Below the pieces are notes generated by a model. It did not search any database. It was not told the origin of the DNA and saw only the letters and a list, made by a program, of their open reading frames with translations. Shown here piece by piece: positions 45,641-54,468 of a stretch of DNA of 64,000 bases (position 1 is its first letter; each line of letters starts with the position of its first letter). The position numbers and the translations under genes were made by a program. Source of the stretch: Paenibacillus cellulositrophicus (GTDB lineage: Bacteria; Bacillota; Bacilli; Paenibacillales; Paenibacillaceae); contig NZ_CP045295.1 of NCBI RefSeq assembly GCF_009363095.1, forward strand, positions 2,666,001-2,730,000. Reading direction: 5' to 3'.

Positions 45641-47647
45641 TTATCCCAGCGCTAACTCAAAACGAGCGAAAATATCTTCTTCATACCACATCGTGAAATT
45701 CGTTCCCCATGTTGTGTTCAAAAGTGTAAACGTAAATTTATGGTTGTCTGGATGGTATTTGTTGTTATAACTTAGATTGTTATTGGTTCCGATTCCCAAC
45801 AGAGGGGCATCAATCGGTTTAATATTGATTTTTTTATCGCTGCCATCGTAAATTAACTCTTCAATCATGTGCTGCAGCTTATTTCCGTGACCTACCACTT
45901 CAAAAGGTGAAATCACGGTATCGATTTTACGAATCTTCGTTAAGTACGGCGAATTCAAACGTGGTGTCATGTCAAAAGAATAAATTTCCGGATAACGAAT
46001 GGCATCTTTATCCTGTAATAAAAGTGCAATTTCAACTTTATCTCCAAATTGATATTTAACCTTTACCACTCTTGGAGCACCATATTCCTCCACAGCTCTT
46101 TGGCTATATTTTAAAGTGGCAATGATCGAATCATTGTCCTTAACTAATTTAATAACATGTGGTGTGAAATGTTCATGCAATTGAATGCGTTTTTGGATTT
46201 CCATTCCTGGCTTTAAGAAGTCAATCGCCCACCAATTATGTTGCAATTCACGCAAATAGTTATAACGCAGGTTATCATAGTCATTTTGCCCGGCAATGGT
46301 ATAGCTCAGAACCCCGAGTTTGTTGTCCTGATCAAAGTAAAGGATTCCATCCTTCTCTAAGTGGTTGATAGAACCATCGCTAGCAAACATCACTTGATAC
46401 CCATTTATCGAAATCAATTCTTCCAAACCACATTCAGTCCCTTGGTTATCAAAGATATGATAGGGAACTTCGATCAGTTTTTTAATGTTATGTTGATCTT
46501 CAGGCTCCAAACAAGCGATTGCACGATCAACGTTCTTGCGCTGCTCTTTCCATGAAGACTCATAAAATTTGTACGAACGATCCGTCCACTCATTATAAGT
46601 GAATTTCATTTCGCCAACCGTTGCATCTTTAACAATTCCGTACGCGTAAGTTAAATCAGCATCGGTAATTTGGTCTAAACTGCGCGCTCGCTGGAAGTCT
46701 TTCTTTTCATAATTCGTATAGTCACTGAAATAGCGTTTGATATCCATTCCCCAAGTATGCTCTGGAACTAACATCGCATAGAAATTAGCATCATCATTTT
46801 CTATTTGGTGATCAGACATGTATTTTGTTAAAATCCGGTAATCACGAATGATTTTCGGATCAGACATCGTTCCGTGAATCCATGTGTCCCCAATCTCCTC
46901 TGTGATCACTGGCAGTTGGTCACGTACTTCCCAAAGTTCATTGGCAAACTGATCCATGGAGGTCATTTCAAGCTCATAGTCTGGATACTCATTCGCCATT
47001 TTTGACAAATACGCGTTAATTTTCTCTTTTGTTCCTGGACCACTATTATCATGAGTATGCATAAATGCCAGCTTGTTATCCATGCAATCCACTCCGATGA
47101 CGCCGCCATAGTCGTCTGAATAAGACACAATGATCTCACTTTCGCCATGCTTCCATAGAAATGTATCTGGAACTTCTGGAATGGAGCTCGAGCCATTTAC
47201 ACCAATGTGTAGAAATTTTACTCCTTGACGATATAACTCATCAACAATCCCGATCGTATGTCCTGGGACGTCCGTCATCTTTGCACTTGTTGTTGTGTAT
47301 CCATAACGAGCATCTAACTTTTTGGAGATGGAAATGATGTAATGTAACGTTTGCGGTGTCATCGCTTCCGATTCAAACGTACACGGGATGGCGTGCCAGC
47401 GTATGTAACCTTTCTTTATGGCGTCGTCCAGCTTTTTACAAGCTTCTTCATCCATGTTTTTGAAGTAATATTCAATAATAAAGCTGCCTGTTGTCCAAAC
47501 AAAGTCTTTGCCCTCTTTTCTTAAGTCTTCAGCTAAAGTGATTGCGTTTTGAATGTAATCATGGCAATACTTGTGCAGGACATTTTCTGCCAAATCGGTA
47601 AAACCAATGTCCAAATGGGTTTTGTTTACCACATAGATTTTTTTCAT
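45641..47647 (-). CDS. GH38-like glycoside hydrolase (DUF5054), cytoplasmic
   Basis: 668 residues from ATG 47647 (MKKIYVVNKTHLDIGFTDLA); an in-frame ATG 30 bases upstream is also possible. The opening THLDIGFTDLA, then FVWTTGSFIIEYYF and DVPGHTIGIVDELYRQG follow the alpha-mannosidase (GH38) N-terminal domain with its HxD zinc motif. The C-terminal 300 residues are beta-rich, as in GH38 relatives. There is no signal peptide. It probably cleaves a mannose- or related-sugar linkage inside the cell. No transporter lies beside it, so the substrate is open. Confidence 0.82.
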   Translation of the reverse strand: MKKIYVVNKTHLDIGFTDLAENVLHKYCHDYIQNAITLAEDLRKEGKDFVWTTGSFIIEYYFKNMDEEACKKLDDAIKKGYIRWHAIPCTFESEAMTPQTLHYIISISKKLDARYGYTTTSAKMTDVPGHTIGIVDELYRQGVKFLHIGVNGSSSIPEVPDTFLWKHGESEIIVSYSDDYGGVIGVDCMDNKLAFMHTHDNSGPGTKEKINAYLSKMANEYPDYELEMTSMDQFANELWEVRDQLPVITEEIGDTWIHGTMSDPKIIRDYRILTKYMSDHQIENDDANFYAMLVPEHTWGMDIKRYFSDYTNYEKKDFQRARSLDQITDADLTYAYGIVKDATVGEMKFTYNEWTDRSYKFYESSWKEQRKNVDRAIACLEPEDQHNIKKLIEVPYHIFDNQGTECGLEELISINGYQVMFASDGSINHLEKDGILYFDQDNKLGVLSYTIAGQNDYDNLRYNYLRELQHNWWAIDFLKPGMEIQKRIQLHEHFTPHVIKLVKDNDSIIATLKYSQRAVEEYGAPRVVKVKYQFGDKVEIALLLQDKDAIRYPEIYSFDMTPRLNSPYLTKIRKIDTVISPFEVVGHGNKLQHMIEELIYDGSDKKINIKPIDAPLLGIGTNNNLSYNNKYHPDNHKFTFTLLNTTWGTNFTMWYEEDIFARFELALG

Positions 47648-47836
47648 TGCTATCATCACGCCTTTCTTAGTCATCATACGTCGTGAATATCTACTAACGA
47701 GAAAATGAATGTTGATCGTGTTATCTGATATGATAAACGCCGAAACGATATCATTCTTTGAACGAACGAGACAACATTTTGTATGGTGTGGACATGATGA
47801 TAATGATCATCGTGCCGGCGATGTGCTCCGCATATT

Positions 47837-47933
47837 CTATGCTGCCCGTTTACTTTAATTAAAAAAAGGAGCAGCTGCCGGCACACGGCATTCTGCTCCT
47901 TTATTTTGAACTATCGGTTCCTGTTAGCGCAAT
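47837..47933 (-). repeat. cassette-type repeat element, copy 1 (variant)
   Basis: Core B variant at 47837-47860 (CTATGCTGCCCGTTTACTTT), hairpin AAAGGAGCAG/CTGCTCCTTT at 47865-47903, core A at 47908-47933 (GAACTATCGGTTCCTGTTAG). It is the left end of the repeat array, after the GH38-like gene. Confidence 0.7.
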
Positions 47934-48053
47934 GAACTAGCTATTTATCTTGTCCTCCGTAGAAAAAGTGTTTCCTCAACTCTTCCATTCGGTTTATATC
48001 CAGGAGCCAATGTCCTCCGATGATCTTTACCACTCGCCGCCTGGTTCGTCAAT

Positions 48054-48087
48054 AGCCGCCCATACACCGCTCGGTGGATGGGCGGCT
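48054..48087 (-). terminator. terminator of the membrane-protein gene
   Basis: AGCCGCCCAT...ATGGGCGGCT with inner CACCG/CGGTG, 25 bases after the stop codon of the gene at 48112. Confidence 0.75.
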
Positions 48088-48111
48088 GTCGGCGCAACGG
48101 TCCACATGCGC

Positions 48112-48798
48112 CTAATAAGCTTTGAAAGCGACGAAAATCGAACCGATCATCACGACAATGCCGCCGACCTTGCTAATGAAATAATAGAAGTCACTCGGTT
48201 CGGGGTTCTCGTACATGAGCCGCTGTGGAGATAGACGGAACATTAAATTCTGGAAGGCTTGGTACCGGAAGCTGCACCAACCAAAGATCAACAAGCCGAG
48301 GGCAAGAACCAGAAACCCTGGCATGCCTCGTTTGACATGATAATTGGAGTAAGCCGCGCTTACGAGCGTCGACGGCGGAAAATCTTCTTCCCCTTCCTCC
48401 TTGATCCGCTCGCCGTTGACGTACGTCTGAATAACCATGACGATATTGCCTTTGTCATCGTAGCTCAAGAGCATGCCGTTATTATCCTCGACGCTGTAGA
48501 CATGGCCGTTCGGATAGGTCACGCGGAACTTGGTCGAGTAAGGGACGCTTTTATCCGCAATCGCATAGGACTGCTCGCCGATGATCAAAGTGCGGTGCAA
48601 CTCGTCGTCGGTGCGTACTTGGATGGGACCGGCTGTACTGCTATGATAGGTGACTAGACTGTCTTGCTCCCTTGAGAATTTGTATGTATCCTCATTCAGG
48701 TAGAAAACGCGGTCCGTGAAATAGGGTCTAGAAAAGAAGCCCGTCAAGACGGACACGAGGAGCACGGAGACGAAGAAAATAGAACTAGGTGTTATCAT
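48112..48798 (-). CDS. membrane protein of unknown function (three predicted helices)
   Basis: 228 residues from ATG 48798 (start uncertain; no strong ribosome-binding site). An N-terminal helix (IFFVSVLLVSVLTGFFS) is followed by a 120-residue extracytoplasmic beta-rich part (SYAIADKSVPYSTKFRVTYP) and two helices (GFLVLALGLLIFGW and GGIVVMIGSIFVAFKAY). The last pair with a connecting FRLSPQRLMYENPEPSDFYY segment occurs in several unnamed Bacillales proteins. Lies between repeat copies 1 and 2, on the array strand. Confidence 0.7.
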   Translation of the reverse strand: MITPSSIFFVSVLLVSVLTGFFSRPYFTDRVFYLNEDTYKFSREQDSLVTYHSSTAGPIQVRTDDELHRTLIIGEQSYAIADKSVPYSTKFRVTYPNGHVYSVEDNNGMLLSYDDKGNIVMVIQTYVNGERIKEEGEEDFPPSTLVSAAYSNYHVKRGMPGFLVLALGLLIFGWCSFRYQAFQNLMFRLSPQRLMYENPEPSDFYYFISKVGGIVVMIGSIFVAFKAY

Positions 48799-49107
48799 TT
48801 TTCGGAATAAAACCGCACGGGTAGAAATATGCGCTCATCCTTTCTGCTTTATCCCTTTTACGTCCTAATATGAGAGGCGGTTGCAAGCATTTATGCAAGG
48901 ATATATCGTGCTTACGTTTTACAATCAAAGCTTATCGCAGCTGACCGTCATGCCAGCTGCCATCTTAAACAAATGTCTCCTGATAGCGTAACATAAAGGG
49001 TTATGGCAACTGACAACTAATTGTTCTGCTTCCCTTTGTATAACTTATCAATGAGGATCATCACAATGACAAATTTTACCATTAACCTCAGCTTCTGTAT
49101 TCGGCAT
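48799..49107. other. spacer with a degenerate repeat copy
   Basis: Around 48931-48995 the sequence AGCTGACCGTCATGCCAGCT, then AAATGTCTCCTGATAGCGTAAC, resembles the hairpin and core A of the array element with several changes. No gene. Confidence 0.45.
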
Positions 49108-49189
49108 AACTGCCCGTTAGCTTAATAAAGCTGCGCCGGCAGCTTCTTCAAATGTTGTTTATTCAACTATCGTTTCCTGTTAGCTTAAC
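49108..49189 (-). repeat. cassette-type repeat element, copy 2 (full)
   Basis: Core B at 49108-49132 (ACTGCCCGTTAGCTTAATAA), hairpin AAGCTGC-GCC-GGCAGCTT, core A at 49162-49189 (CAACTATCGTTTCCTGTTAG). It lies 50 bases before the stop of the phosphotransferase gene. Confidence 0.85.
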
Positions 49190-49238
49190 AGAAAATGATT
49201 AATCATTTACATTATTTCATATCATTGTTTGGCATTAT

Positions 49239-50225
49239 CTAAATATTTCCTAACAAATCGGACATATTTTTTTGATTTTCAGCAAGCCAAATCATTTCCT
49301 TTGCGAAGCGAGCGGGAGGTATACTATGTTCATCCATGTTAGCATTTATCCACCAGGTGCTTTCCATATACCACAACAACTTTAATGAGTTTGTTAAGTA
49401 ACCCTTTACTACGGTATGTTCTTCGCTGTACCCTTCCATAAATGCTGAGGCAAGGGAGACATCTAAATTATCATCTAACGCACATGATATAACAGCACGA
49501 GCAACATCTAGCTGCGGATAGTCATATTTTAGCCGATCAAAATCAAGGATTGCAGTTAATCGACTATCATTAAATAAAAGATTATCGACCCAAAGGTCAC
49601 GATGAGCCCACCCTGATTGAAGTAATTCGAGTATTTCTATATCTATATCTTCAGTTGCCCTTCGTTGAGTTTCTATATCAGAAAGCAACTCAGTTTTACC
49701 AGCTTCCTTTGTCTGTTCCCAAACTGAGTTCCAATGTGCTAAGCGTTCCTCACGCCTTGGAGGGATAAATTGTGGATTATTTTTAATACTAAGTGTCCCA
49801 TCGTTTAATAATCGATGCATTTTTCCTGTTTCTCGACCTAAATCGTATATTTGATGTACATTAGCTTTACCTGGTGGAATTAGTTTACCCTGGCAATATT
49901 CCATCACCGTGAAGAGTTCTCCGTTATCAGATTCAAGTAATATACTTTTATTGTGTGATAACAAATTGGGACACGCAAGACCTTTGTCAAATAATCTAAC
50001 CTGTTGAGAGAATGCAAGCAATAGCTCCTCTGGATTATACAACTTATATCTTTTTTTGTTGTATTGTTTAAGTAGAAATTGACCTGAATCAGTTGTAACT
50101 TTCCATTTTAAGTTTAGCCAACCTCGTCTTATTACAGTAGATTCCAGCACATTCAAATCGAAAAGGCGCTGAAAAGTTTTTATTAAGTCATCTCGGATCA
50201 TTTCTTCGGATAACATCGTCTCCAT
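49239..50225 (-). CDS. APH-family phosphotransferase
   Basis: 328 residues from ATG 50225 (GGAG upstream). Kinase-like APH fold: LNLKWKVTTDSGQFLLKQYNK for the ATP lobe, the catalytic loop WAHRDLWVDNLLF (His-x-Asp-x4-Asn) and the Mg site AILDFDRLKYDYP. This family phosphorylates small molecules: aminoglycosides, homoserine, choline, spore-coat CotS-like targets. It is a single gene between two repeat elements, a typical antibiotic-resistance-like cassette cargo. The substrate is unknown. Confidence 0.85.
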   Translation of the reverse strand: METMLSEEMIRDDLIKTFQRLFDLNVLESTVIRRGWLNLKWKVTTDSGQFLLKQYNKKRYKLYNPEELLLAFSQQVRLFDKGLACPNLLSHNKSILLESDNGELFTVMEYCQGKLIPPGKANVHQIYDLGRETGKMHRLLNDGTLSIKNNPQFIPPRREERLAHWNSVWEQTKEAGKTELLSDIETQRRATEDIDIEILELLQSGWAHRDLWVDNLLFNDSRLTAILDFDRLKYDYPQLDVARAVISCALDDNLDVSLASAFMEGYSEEHTVVKGYLTNSLKLLWYMESTWWINANMDEHSIPPARFAKEMIWLAENQKNMSDLLGNI

Positions 50226-50305
50226 TTGACCAACTCCAACATTTACGGTGTATACGTTTATATTCCTCGTGATGTCCTATATAACCTGCTAAATCTATAT
50301 TTTGC

Positions 50306-50394
50306 GTTATCCTGCACGTTAGTTCAACTAGTATCACAAAATTGGAACTACACTGCCCGTTAGCTTAACCAGCGGCTGCCAGAAACAGACAGCC
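50306..50394 (-). repeat. cassette-type repeat, copy 3 (core B doublet plus hairpin)
   Basis: A degenerate core at 50306-50328 (TTATCCTGCACGTTAGTTCA) and a good core B at 50346-50369 (ACACTGCCCGTTAGCTTAAC), followed by hairpin GGCTG-CCAGAAACAGA-CAGCC. No core A follows; the plus-strand methyltransferase unit begins instead. Confidence 0.75.
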
Positions 50395-50519
50395 ACCTCT
50401 TCGTACGAATCTAATTTTCGATAACCCTTACTTTATCGCAGCACCCTGCCTCTAATTAGGTGCTTATGTTGCGATAGTGATATATAATATCAGGAAAACT
50501 AAGAAAGAAGGTGAATCCT

Positions 50520-50570
50520 TTGGCTATTCATTTTGGTGTAACACTCGATCCGCTCCACGCAAAGTCTTAA
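50520..50570 (+). CDS. putative 16-residue leader peptide of the RNA methyltransferase gene
   Basis: TTG 50520 with AGAAGG ten bases upstream begins a short frame, MAIHFGVTLDPLHAKS, ending TAA 50568-50570. Its last third lies in the first strand of alternative hairpins (see next entry). Short leaders of this kind control erm-type methyltransferases by ribosome stalling. The peptide and structures are seen; regulation is inferred. Confidence 0.5.
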   Translation: MAIHFGVTLDPLHAKS

Positions 50571-50649
50571 GGGCAAACAGACCCTGACCTTGTGTGGAGC
50601 TAATAGATTGGCGTCCTAAGTTAAGTCTGTTGGTCCAGAGAGACTTTGC
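50552..50649 (+). promoter_or_regulatory. alternative hairpins, possible translational/transcriptional attenuator
   Basis: Bases 50552-50566 (GCTCCACGCAAAGTC) pair with 50586-50600 (GACCTTGTGTGGAGC). Alternatively 50559-50567 (GCAAAGTCT) pairs exactly with 50641-50649 (AGACTTTGC), and 50623-50628 (AAGTCT) with 50641-50646. A ribosome stalled on the leader would choose between them. The main gene's ribosome-binding site is at 50673-50678. Confidence 0.55.
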
Positions 50650-50687
50650 ATCCTATATGAAATTAATTCATAAAGGAGCGGGTTTCG

Positions 50688-51431
50688 ATGACAAGCATGA
50701 CAAATTTTTCATTAAAGCAATATCGTAAAGAGCAGGACTATAGCTATACCCTTGGCGCATACGCAACTATTGAAATGATTCAGGCGCGGCCGGAGATCGT
50801 AGAGGTCGTTTATATCCATTCTGCTTATCGGGATCGGAGTGTACTTGAAATTCTCTGCAAGCAGCAGAATATTCCAGTTGTCCAGCAGGATAAGGCTTTT
50901 GCCAAGGTCGATCGGAAAGAAAATTGCTTCGTGTTTGGGGTGTTTTCCAAATATTCAGATAGGCTTGCTTCCGATAAACCTCATATTCTCCTCGTCCATC
51001 CTGGGGATATGGGCAATCTCGGCACCATTATCCGGATAACCGCAGGTTTGGGATTTGGCAATCTCGGGATCGTTACTCCCGGAGCAGATCATTTTCATCC
51101 CAAAACCATCCGTGCCTCTATGGGGGCATTATTCCGGATTCAATGTTGTTCCTTTCCCAGCTTCGAGTCATATCGGAGCCAGTTCGGTCGGCACGACCTG
51201 TTTTCTTTCATGCTTCGTGCTGCAACCACACTGACACCGGAGACCTGTCCTGTAACGGAGCTGTTTACCCTTGTTTTCGGAAATGAAGCTACTGGTCTTG
51301 ACGAAGAAATATTTAGCCATGTGGGAACCGGATTGAAAATAGCACAAACCCCAGACGTGGATTCCCTGAATCTATCCGTTGCCACGGGTATTAGCGCCTA
51401 TTTATTCGCGTCAAAAAACAAGCTCATCTGA
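50688..51431 (+). CDS. SpoU/TrmH-family RNA 2'-O-methyltransferase
   Basis: 247 residues from ATG 50688 (AAAGGAG upstream). The N-terminal 95 residues are an L30e-like substrate-binding part; the C-terminal SPOUT domain has motif 1 HPGDMGNLGTIIRITAGLG, motif 2 LVFGNEATGLDEEIF and motif 3 VDSLNLSVATGISAYLF, forming the trefoil-knot SAM site. Such enzymes methylate 23S rRNA or tRNA ribose; some give antibiotic resistance. It is the only plus-strand gene in the repeat array and has a regulatory leader, hinting at drug-inducible expression. The target base is unknown. Confidence 0.88.
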   Translation: MTSMTNFSLKQYRKEQDYSYTLGAYATIEMIQARPEIVEVVYIHSAYRDRSVLEILCKQQNIPVVQQDKAFAKVDRKENCFVFGVFSKYSDRLASDKPHILLVHPGDMGNLGTIIRITAGLGFGNLGIVTPGADHFHPKTIRASMGALFRIQCCSFPSFESYRSQFGRHDLFSFMLRAATTLTPETCPVTELFTLVFGNEATGLDEEIFSHVGTGLKIAQTPDVDSLNLSVATGISAYLFASKNKLI

Positions 51432-51624
51432 CTAACTTCTCTCGTATATAAGAATTTGAAGCTTCATCGGAGGGCGGAGGCCCTCTTCTTTACTTTTCAA
51501 ATCTCCTTCATAAAACCGGGCCGATCCCAATCCCATTACACATCGGAGTTGCACTTCAAAGGGTTTCACATCTCCCATGGTCTCAGCACTCATAAACTCA
51601 AGGCTCAACTCCCTCGTACTGGTT

Positions 51625-51717
51625 ACTATCCTGCCCGTTAGCTTAATAAAGCTGCCGATCAGTACCGGCAGCTTCTTCCTTGTCGTAATTCGACTAAACG
51701 TTCTCCGTTAACTTTTG
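51625..51717 (-). repeat. cassette-type repeat element, copy 4
   Basis: Perfect core B at 51625-51650 (CTATCCTGCCCGTTAGCTTA), hairpin GCTGCC...GGCAGC at 51651-51672, degenerate core A at 51688-51717 (CGACTAAACGTTCTCCGTTA). Confidence 0.82.
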
Positions 51718-51737
51718 ATATAACCCCGGGTCACGAA

Positions 51738-52601
51738 CTATACTAATCTTTTGCTCATATTTGCAAATCTAGGTCCTGGGTAAAAACCATTTTTTCTATA
51801 GAGGTTCTCCGCATAATTGCCAACTGTAACACAAAGTTTAACAACTTGTGCATATTTGTGAGCGTTTGCCCTTACGTGCTTAAGCATAGTTTCAGCGAGC
51901 CCCTTATTCCTGTATTTAGGCAAGACACATATTTCACCTATTTCGGCAAATCCTAAAGGCATGTTTTCACTAATACCAGCAATACAAAGTCCTGCAATTT
52001 CTTGTTCCTTTTCATCAAACACACAAATGGAAAGATTCCTGTGGGCATAAATCTGCATTAGACGCATCGCATCTTTTATTACCTCCGCCTCGTTCGTAGC
52101 ACCGAATATCTCGTTGTCAATCCCTCTGCTGTATCCTTCCATAATAACTTTGCCAACGGTTTCACTATCAATAGAATCATTCAAAATATGCATAGAGTAA
52201 CCTTTTGGCAGTATCGTAGTTATGCCAGTATCAGTTGGACAGCACATAACCTGCCGGATTACATCTAATCGATACGCGAAAGTAAGCAAAATATCGATAT
52301 CTTTTTGCAAGACACCTTTAATGTGTACAATATCATTGCAACAACTAAACAATGCTTTCCAAAAAACGCTTCTGTCTACATGAGGTGATATCAAAAAGGG
52401 ATACATAACCGTTCCATTGTTGATAATTGCACCCCCAATCCTTTCATCATCCCGCATGATCCAAAAACATTGATCAGTAAATTTTGTATCATCGAGCCGG
52501 GAATTCCAGTCGTACCACATTTCAATATCGGCATCGGAATATATAACCTGATACACTGCAAATAGTTCTTGTTCCGCTTGTTTCAATCTGTATTTTGACA
52601 T
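51738..52601 (-). CDS. GNAT N-acetyltransferase
   Basis: 287 residues from ATG 52601 (CAGGAG upstream). The C-terminal 120 residues are a GNAT domain: EIAGLCIAGISE, the acetyl-CoA loop EIGEICVLPKYRNKGLAETMLKH and NYAENLYRKNGFYPG. The N-terminal half may be a second, degenerate GNAT-like domain, a common arrangement. Single gene between repeat copies. The acetylated target is unknown. Confidence 0.85.
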   Translation of the reverse strand: MSKYRLKQAEQELFAVYQVIYSDADIEMWYDWNSRLDDTKFTDQCFWIMRDDERIGGAIINNGTVMYPFLISPHVDRSVFWKALFSCCNDIVHIKGVLQKDIDILLTFAYRLDVIRQVMCCPTDTGITTILPKGYSMHILNDSIDSETVGKVIMEGYSRGIDNEIFGATNEAEVIKDAMRLMQIYAHRNLSICVFDEKEQEIAGLCIAGISENMPLGFAEIGEICVLPKYRNKGLAETMLKHVRANAHKYAQVVKLCVTVGNYAENLYRKNGFYPGPRFANMSKRLV

Positions 52602-52694
52602 AAAAGTGCTCCTGTTTTGAAAGAAGTTATATTTTTGAATCACTTAATAAGTCCGTTAATACATAGTCGAGGTAATGCCGAAGCAACTGCTGTC

Positions 52695-52720
52695 CCACTA
52701 TCGTGTCCCGTTAACTTAAT
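52695..52720 (-). repeat. cassette-type repeat, copy 5 (core A)
   Basis: Core A variant CACTATCGTGTCCCGTTAAC; its coding-sense end supplies the TAA stop codon of the following GNAT gene (52716-52718). Core B is only a trace (TCCGTTAATAC near 52653). Confidence 0.75.
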
Positions 52721-53225
52721 ATGTATCATCAGAGTTTGTTTTGAAATATTGATATATAACCTTTATTCCATCCTCAATTTCGGGTTTTTCGTAAACATTT
52801 AAACTATTCGCTTCATAGACGCTTTTCCAAAAATGGATAGCCGGAATATTACTTAGTGCCTGACTTATCGCATAACGACCTGGATACAACTCAAAAAACT
52901 TACGACATGCTAATTTCCCGATTCCCTTCCTCCTGTACTTCTTTAGGATAAAGAAGGAGTTCAGCACATAATCAGCATACTCTTGATTTGAATATGGACC
53001 ACTTTGCAATAAAATAAAACCTATGGGTTTTTCGTCTAGATTAATGAAAAAAGGGTTTAATCCTTCTTTCTCAAAAAACCAATCAAATACATCAAATTCA
53101 AACAATCCGTTTTCAGTATTCAGGTCAATATTTTCAATAAATTCAGATAAATCATGAAGGTATAAGGTCATTAAATTTTTTAATACTTCTTTCCGATCGG
53201 CATTCACTTTTTCAATGTGTAACAT
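52716..53225 (-). CDS. GNAT N-acetyltransferase
   Basis: 169 residues from ATG 53225, ribosome-binding site GGAGG. GNAT core: KPIGFILLQSGPY, then FFILKKYRRKGIGKLACRKF (acetyl-CoA loop RRKGIG) and IHFWKSVYEAN. Its stop codon lies inside the repeat core at 52716-52718. One of three GNAT genes in the array, not close relatives of each other. Confidence 0.88.
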   Translation of the reverse strand: MLHIEKVNADRKEVLKNLMTLYLHDLSEFIENIDLNTENGLFEFDVFDWFFEKEGLNPFFINLDEKPIGFILLQSGPYSNQEYADYVLNSFFILKKYRRKGIGKLACRKFFELYPGRYAISQALSNIPAIHFWKSVYEANSLNVYEKPEIEDGIKVIYQYFKTNSDDTY

Positions 53226-53305
53226 AAAAAAACCTCCAGGAGCTTAGTTTTATCAATTATGCTACAAATTGTTTTGAAGTGAAATGTACAGATCACTTAT
53301 AAATA

Positions 53306-53404
53306 AACTATCCTGCCCGTTAGCGTAATGAAGCTGCCGATCAGCACCGGCAGCTTCTTCAAATGTTTGTTTATTCAACTATCGTTTCCCGTTAGCTTAA
53401 TGTC
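53306..53404 (-). repeat. cassette-type repeat element, copy 6 (full)
   Basis: Core B at 53306-53332 (CTATCCTGCCCGTTAGCGTA), hairpin GCTGCCGATCAGCACCGGCAGC (imperfect), link TTCTTCAAATGTTTGTTTA shared with copies 2 and 12, core A at 53374-53404 (CTATCGTTTCCCGTTAGCTT). Confidence 0.9.
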
Positions 53405-53512
53405 TACAAATCGCCTCTGGCGACTAGGCTCGTCCAAAAGCCTGGAGCAATTTTAATTCGATCCGTAAAACGAGCATTTATGGCTGCAGATCACCTGAGA
53501 CAATATCCAATT

Positions 53513-53544
53513 GCAAATGGTCCACGGAGACCGTGGACCATTGC
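53513..53544 (-). terminator. terminator of the RimJ/RimL-like gene
   Basis: GCAAATGGTCCACGG/CCGTGGACCATTGC at the stop codon of the gene ending at 53545. Unlike most array genes it has its own terminator in addition to the repeat hairpin. Confidence 0.8.
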
Positions 53545-54084
53545 TTATTTTCTGTAGGTTCTGTAATAAAAGTAACTATCATTTTCCATATGAAATTGGT
53601 TATCCCCTATAGGCGTTCGTCTTTCAAGCAATTTAAATCCACATTTTTCAGCCAATTTGTTCGAGGGAACATTGGCACAATTAATTGTCAGGATTAAATA
53701 CTTAACATCAGATACCTCAAAGCACCATTCTGCCAAGGCACTTATCGCTTCTCTGGTATATCCGTTCCTTTGATGTTTTTCCGACATGAAATATCCCAGT
53801 TCGATTTCATTTAGCTTCTCTTTAAGCCCCACTCCTATGCTACCAATCATCTCATCGGTGTTTGGCAAGGCAATCGCGTAGGAACGGCCAATGGAAATAT
53901 CCGTATTATCCGATTGTTTTTGATACTGATCAATCAATCCATAATAATCCTTCGGATGTGCGCGTCCATCAGCCCAATCTGGCATATAACGGTATACAGC
54001 CGATTCCCTGGCAATTGAATAAAATCTTTTAGCATCTTTTTTTTCCAATGTTCTTATAACAACATTTTGAGTTTCTATGCGCAT
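53545..54084 (-). CDS. GNAT N-acetyltransferase, RimJ/RimL-like
   Basis: 179 residues from ATG 54084 (GGAGGAG upstream). Opening MRIETQNVVIRTLEKKDAKRFY, then DEMIGSIGVGLKE, ELGYFMSEKHQRNGYTREAI and CANVPSNKLAEKCGFKLLERR follow the RimJ/RimL branch, which acetylates ribosomal protein N-termini or small molecules. It lies 140 bases from repeat copy 6; the intervening sequence (53405-53512) may be a remnant of another cassette. Confidence 0.88.
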   Translation of the reverse strand: MRIETQNVVIRTLEKKDAKRFYSIARESAVYRYMPDWADGRAHPKDYYGLIDQYQKQSDNTDISIGRSYAIALPNTDEMIGSIGVGLKEKLNEIELGYFMSEKHQRNGYTREAISALAEWCFEVSDVKYLILTINCANVPSNKLAEKCGFKLLERRTPIGDNQFHMENDSYFYYRTYRK

Positions 54085-54347
54085 GGCAGATACTCCTCCT
54101 AATACAAATTTTGTTCGCTGCTCATTTGTTTACCTATTAACATACACACAATTGACAGGGGGACACTTTACATTCACTAACGGCTTTCGTCTTCAAGTCC
54201 CTTCGCCAATTCTTGTTTCAATTCTGCTGGACTCATGTGAAGTAAAGAAAAGAGCTTTTCATCGTTTAAAAAGTCATCCACAGTATAGTCAGGCTTGTGA
54301 TTCAAACAGTTTATCACACACTTTTTTGGAAAGTACGTTTATAACTA
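54085..54347. other. spacer without a gene
   Basis: A 97-codon plus-strand frame at 54077-54370 has no ribosome-binding site or family. Nothing else was recognised before repeat copy 7. Confidence 0.4.
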
Positions 54348-54424
54348 AACTATACTGTCCGTTAACTTAACGAAAAATGAAGCAGTCGCCAACGGCAAGT
54401 TAGTTTCGATAAGTTAGCTGTAAT
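54348..54424 (-). repeat. cassette-type repeat, copy 7 (degenerate)
   Basis: Core B variant at 54348-54371 (CTATACTGTCCGTTAACTTA) and a weak core A at 54401-54424 (TTTCGATAAGTTAGCTGTAA); the hairpin between is poor. Confidence 0.6.
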
Positions 54425-54468
54425 GCGCTCTTTTTCCGATACATTCCGTGAAGCTCGGTTGTTCTGCC

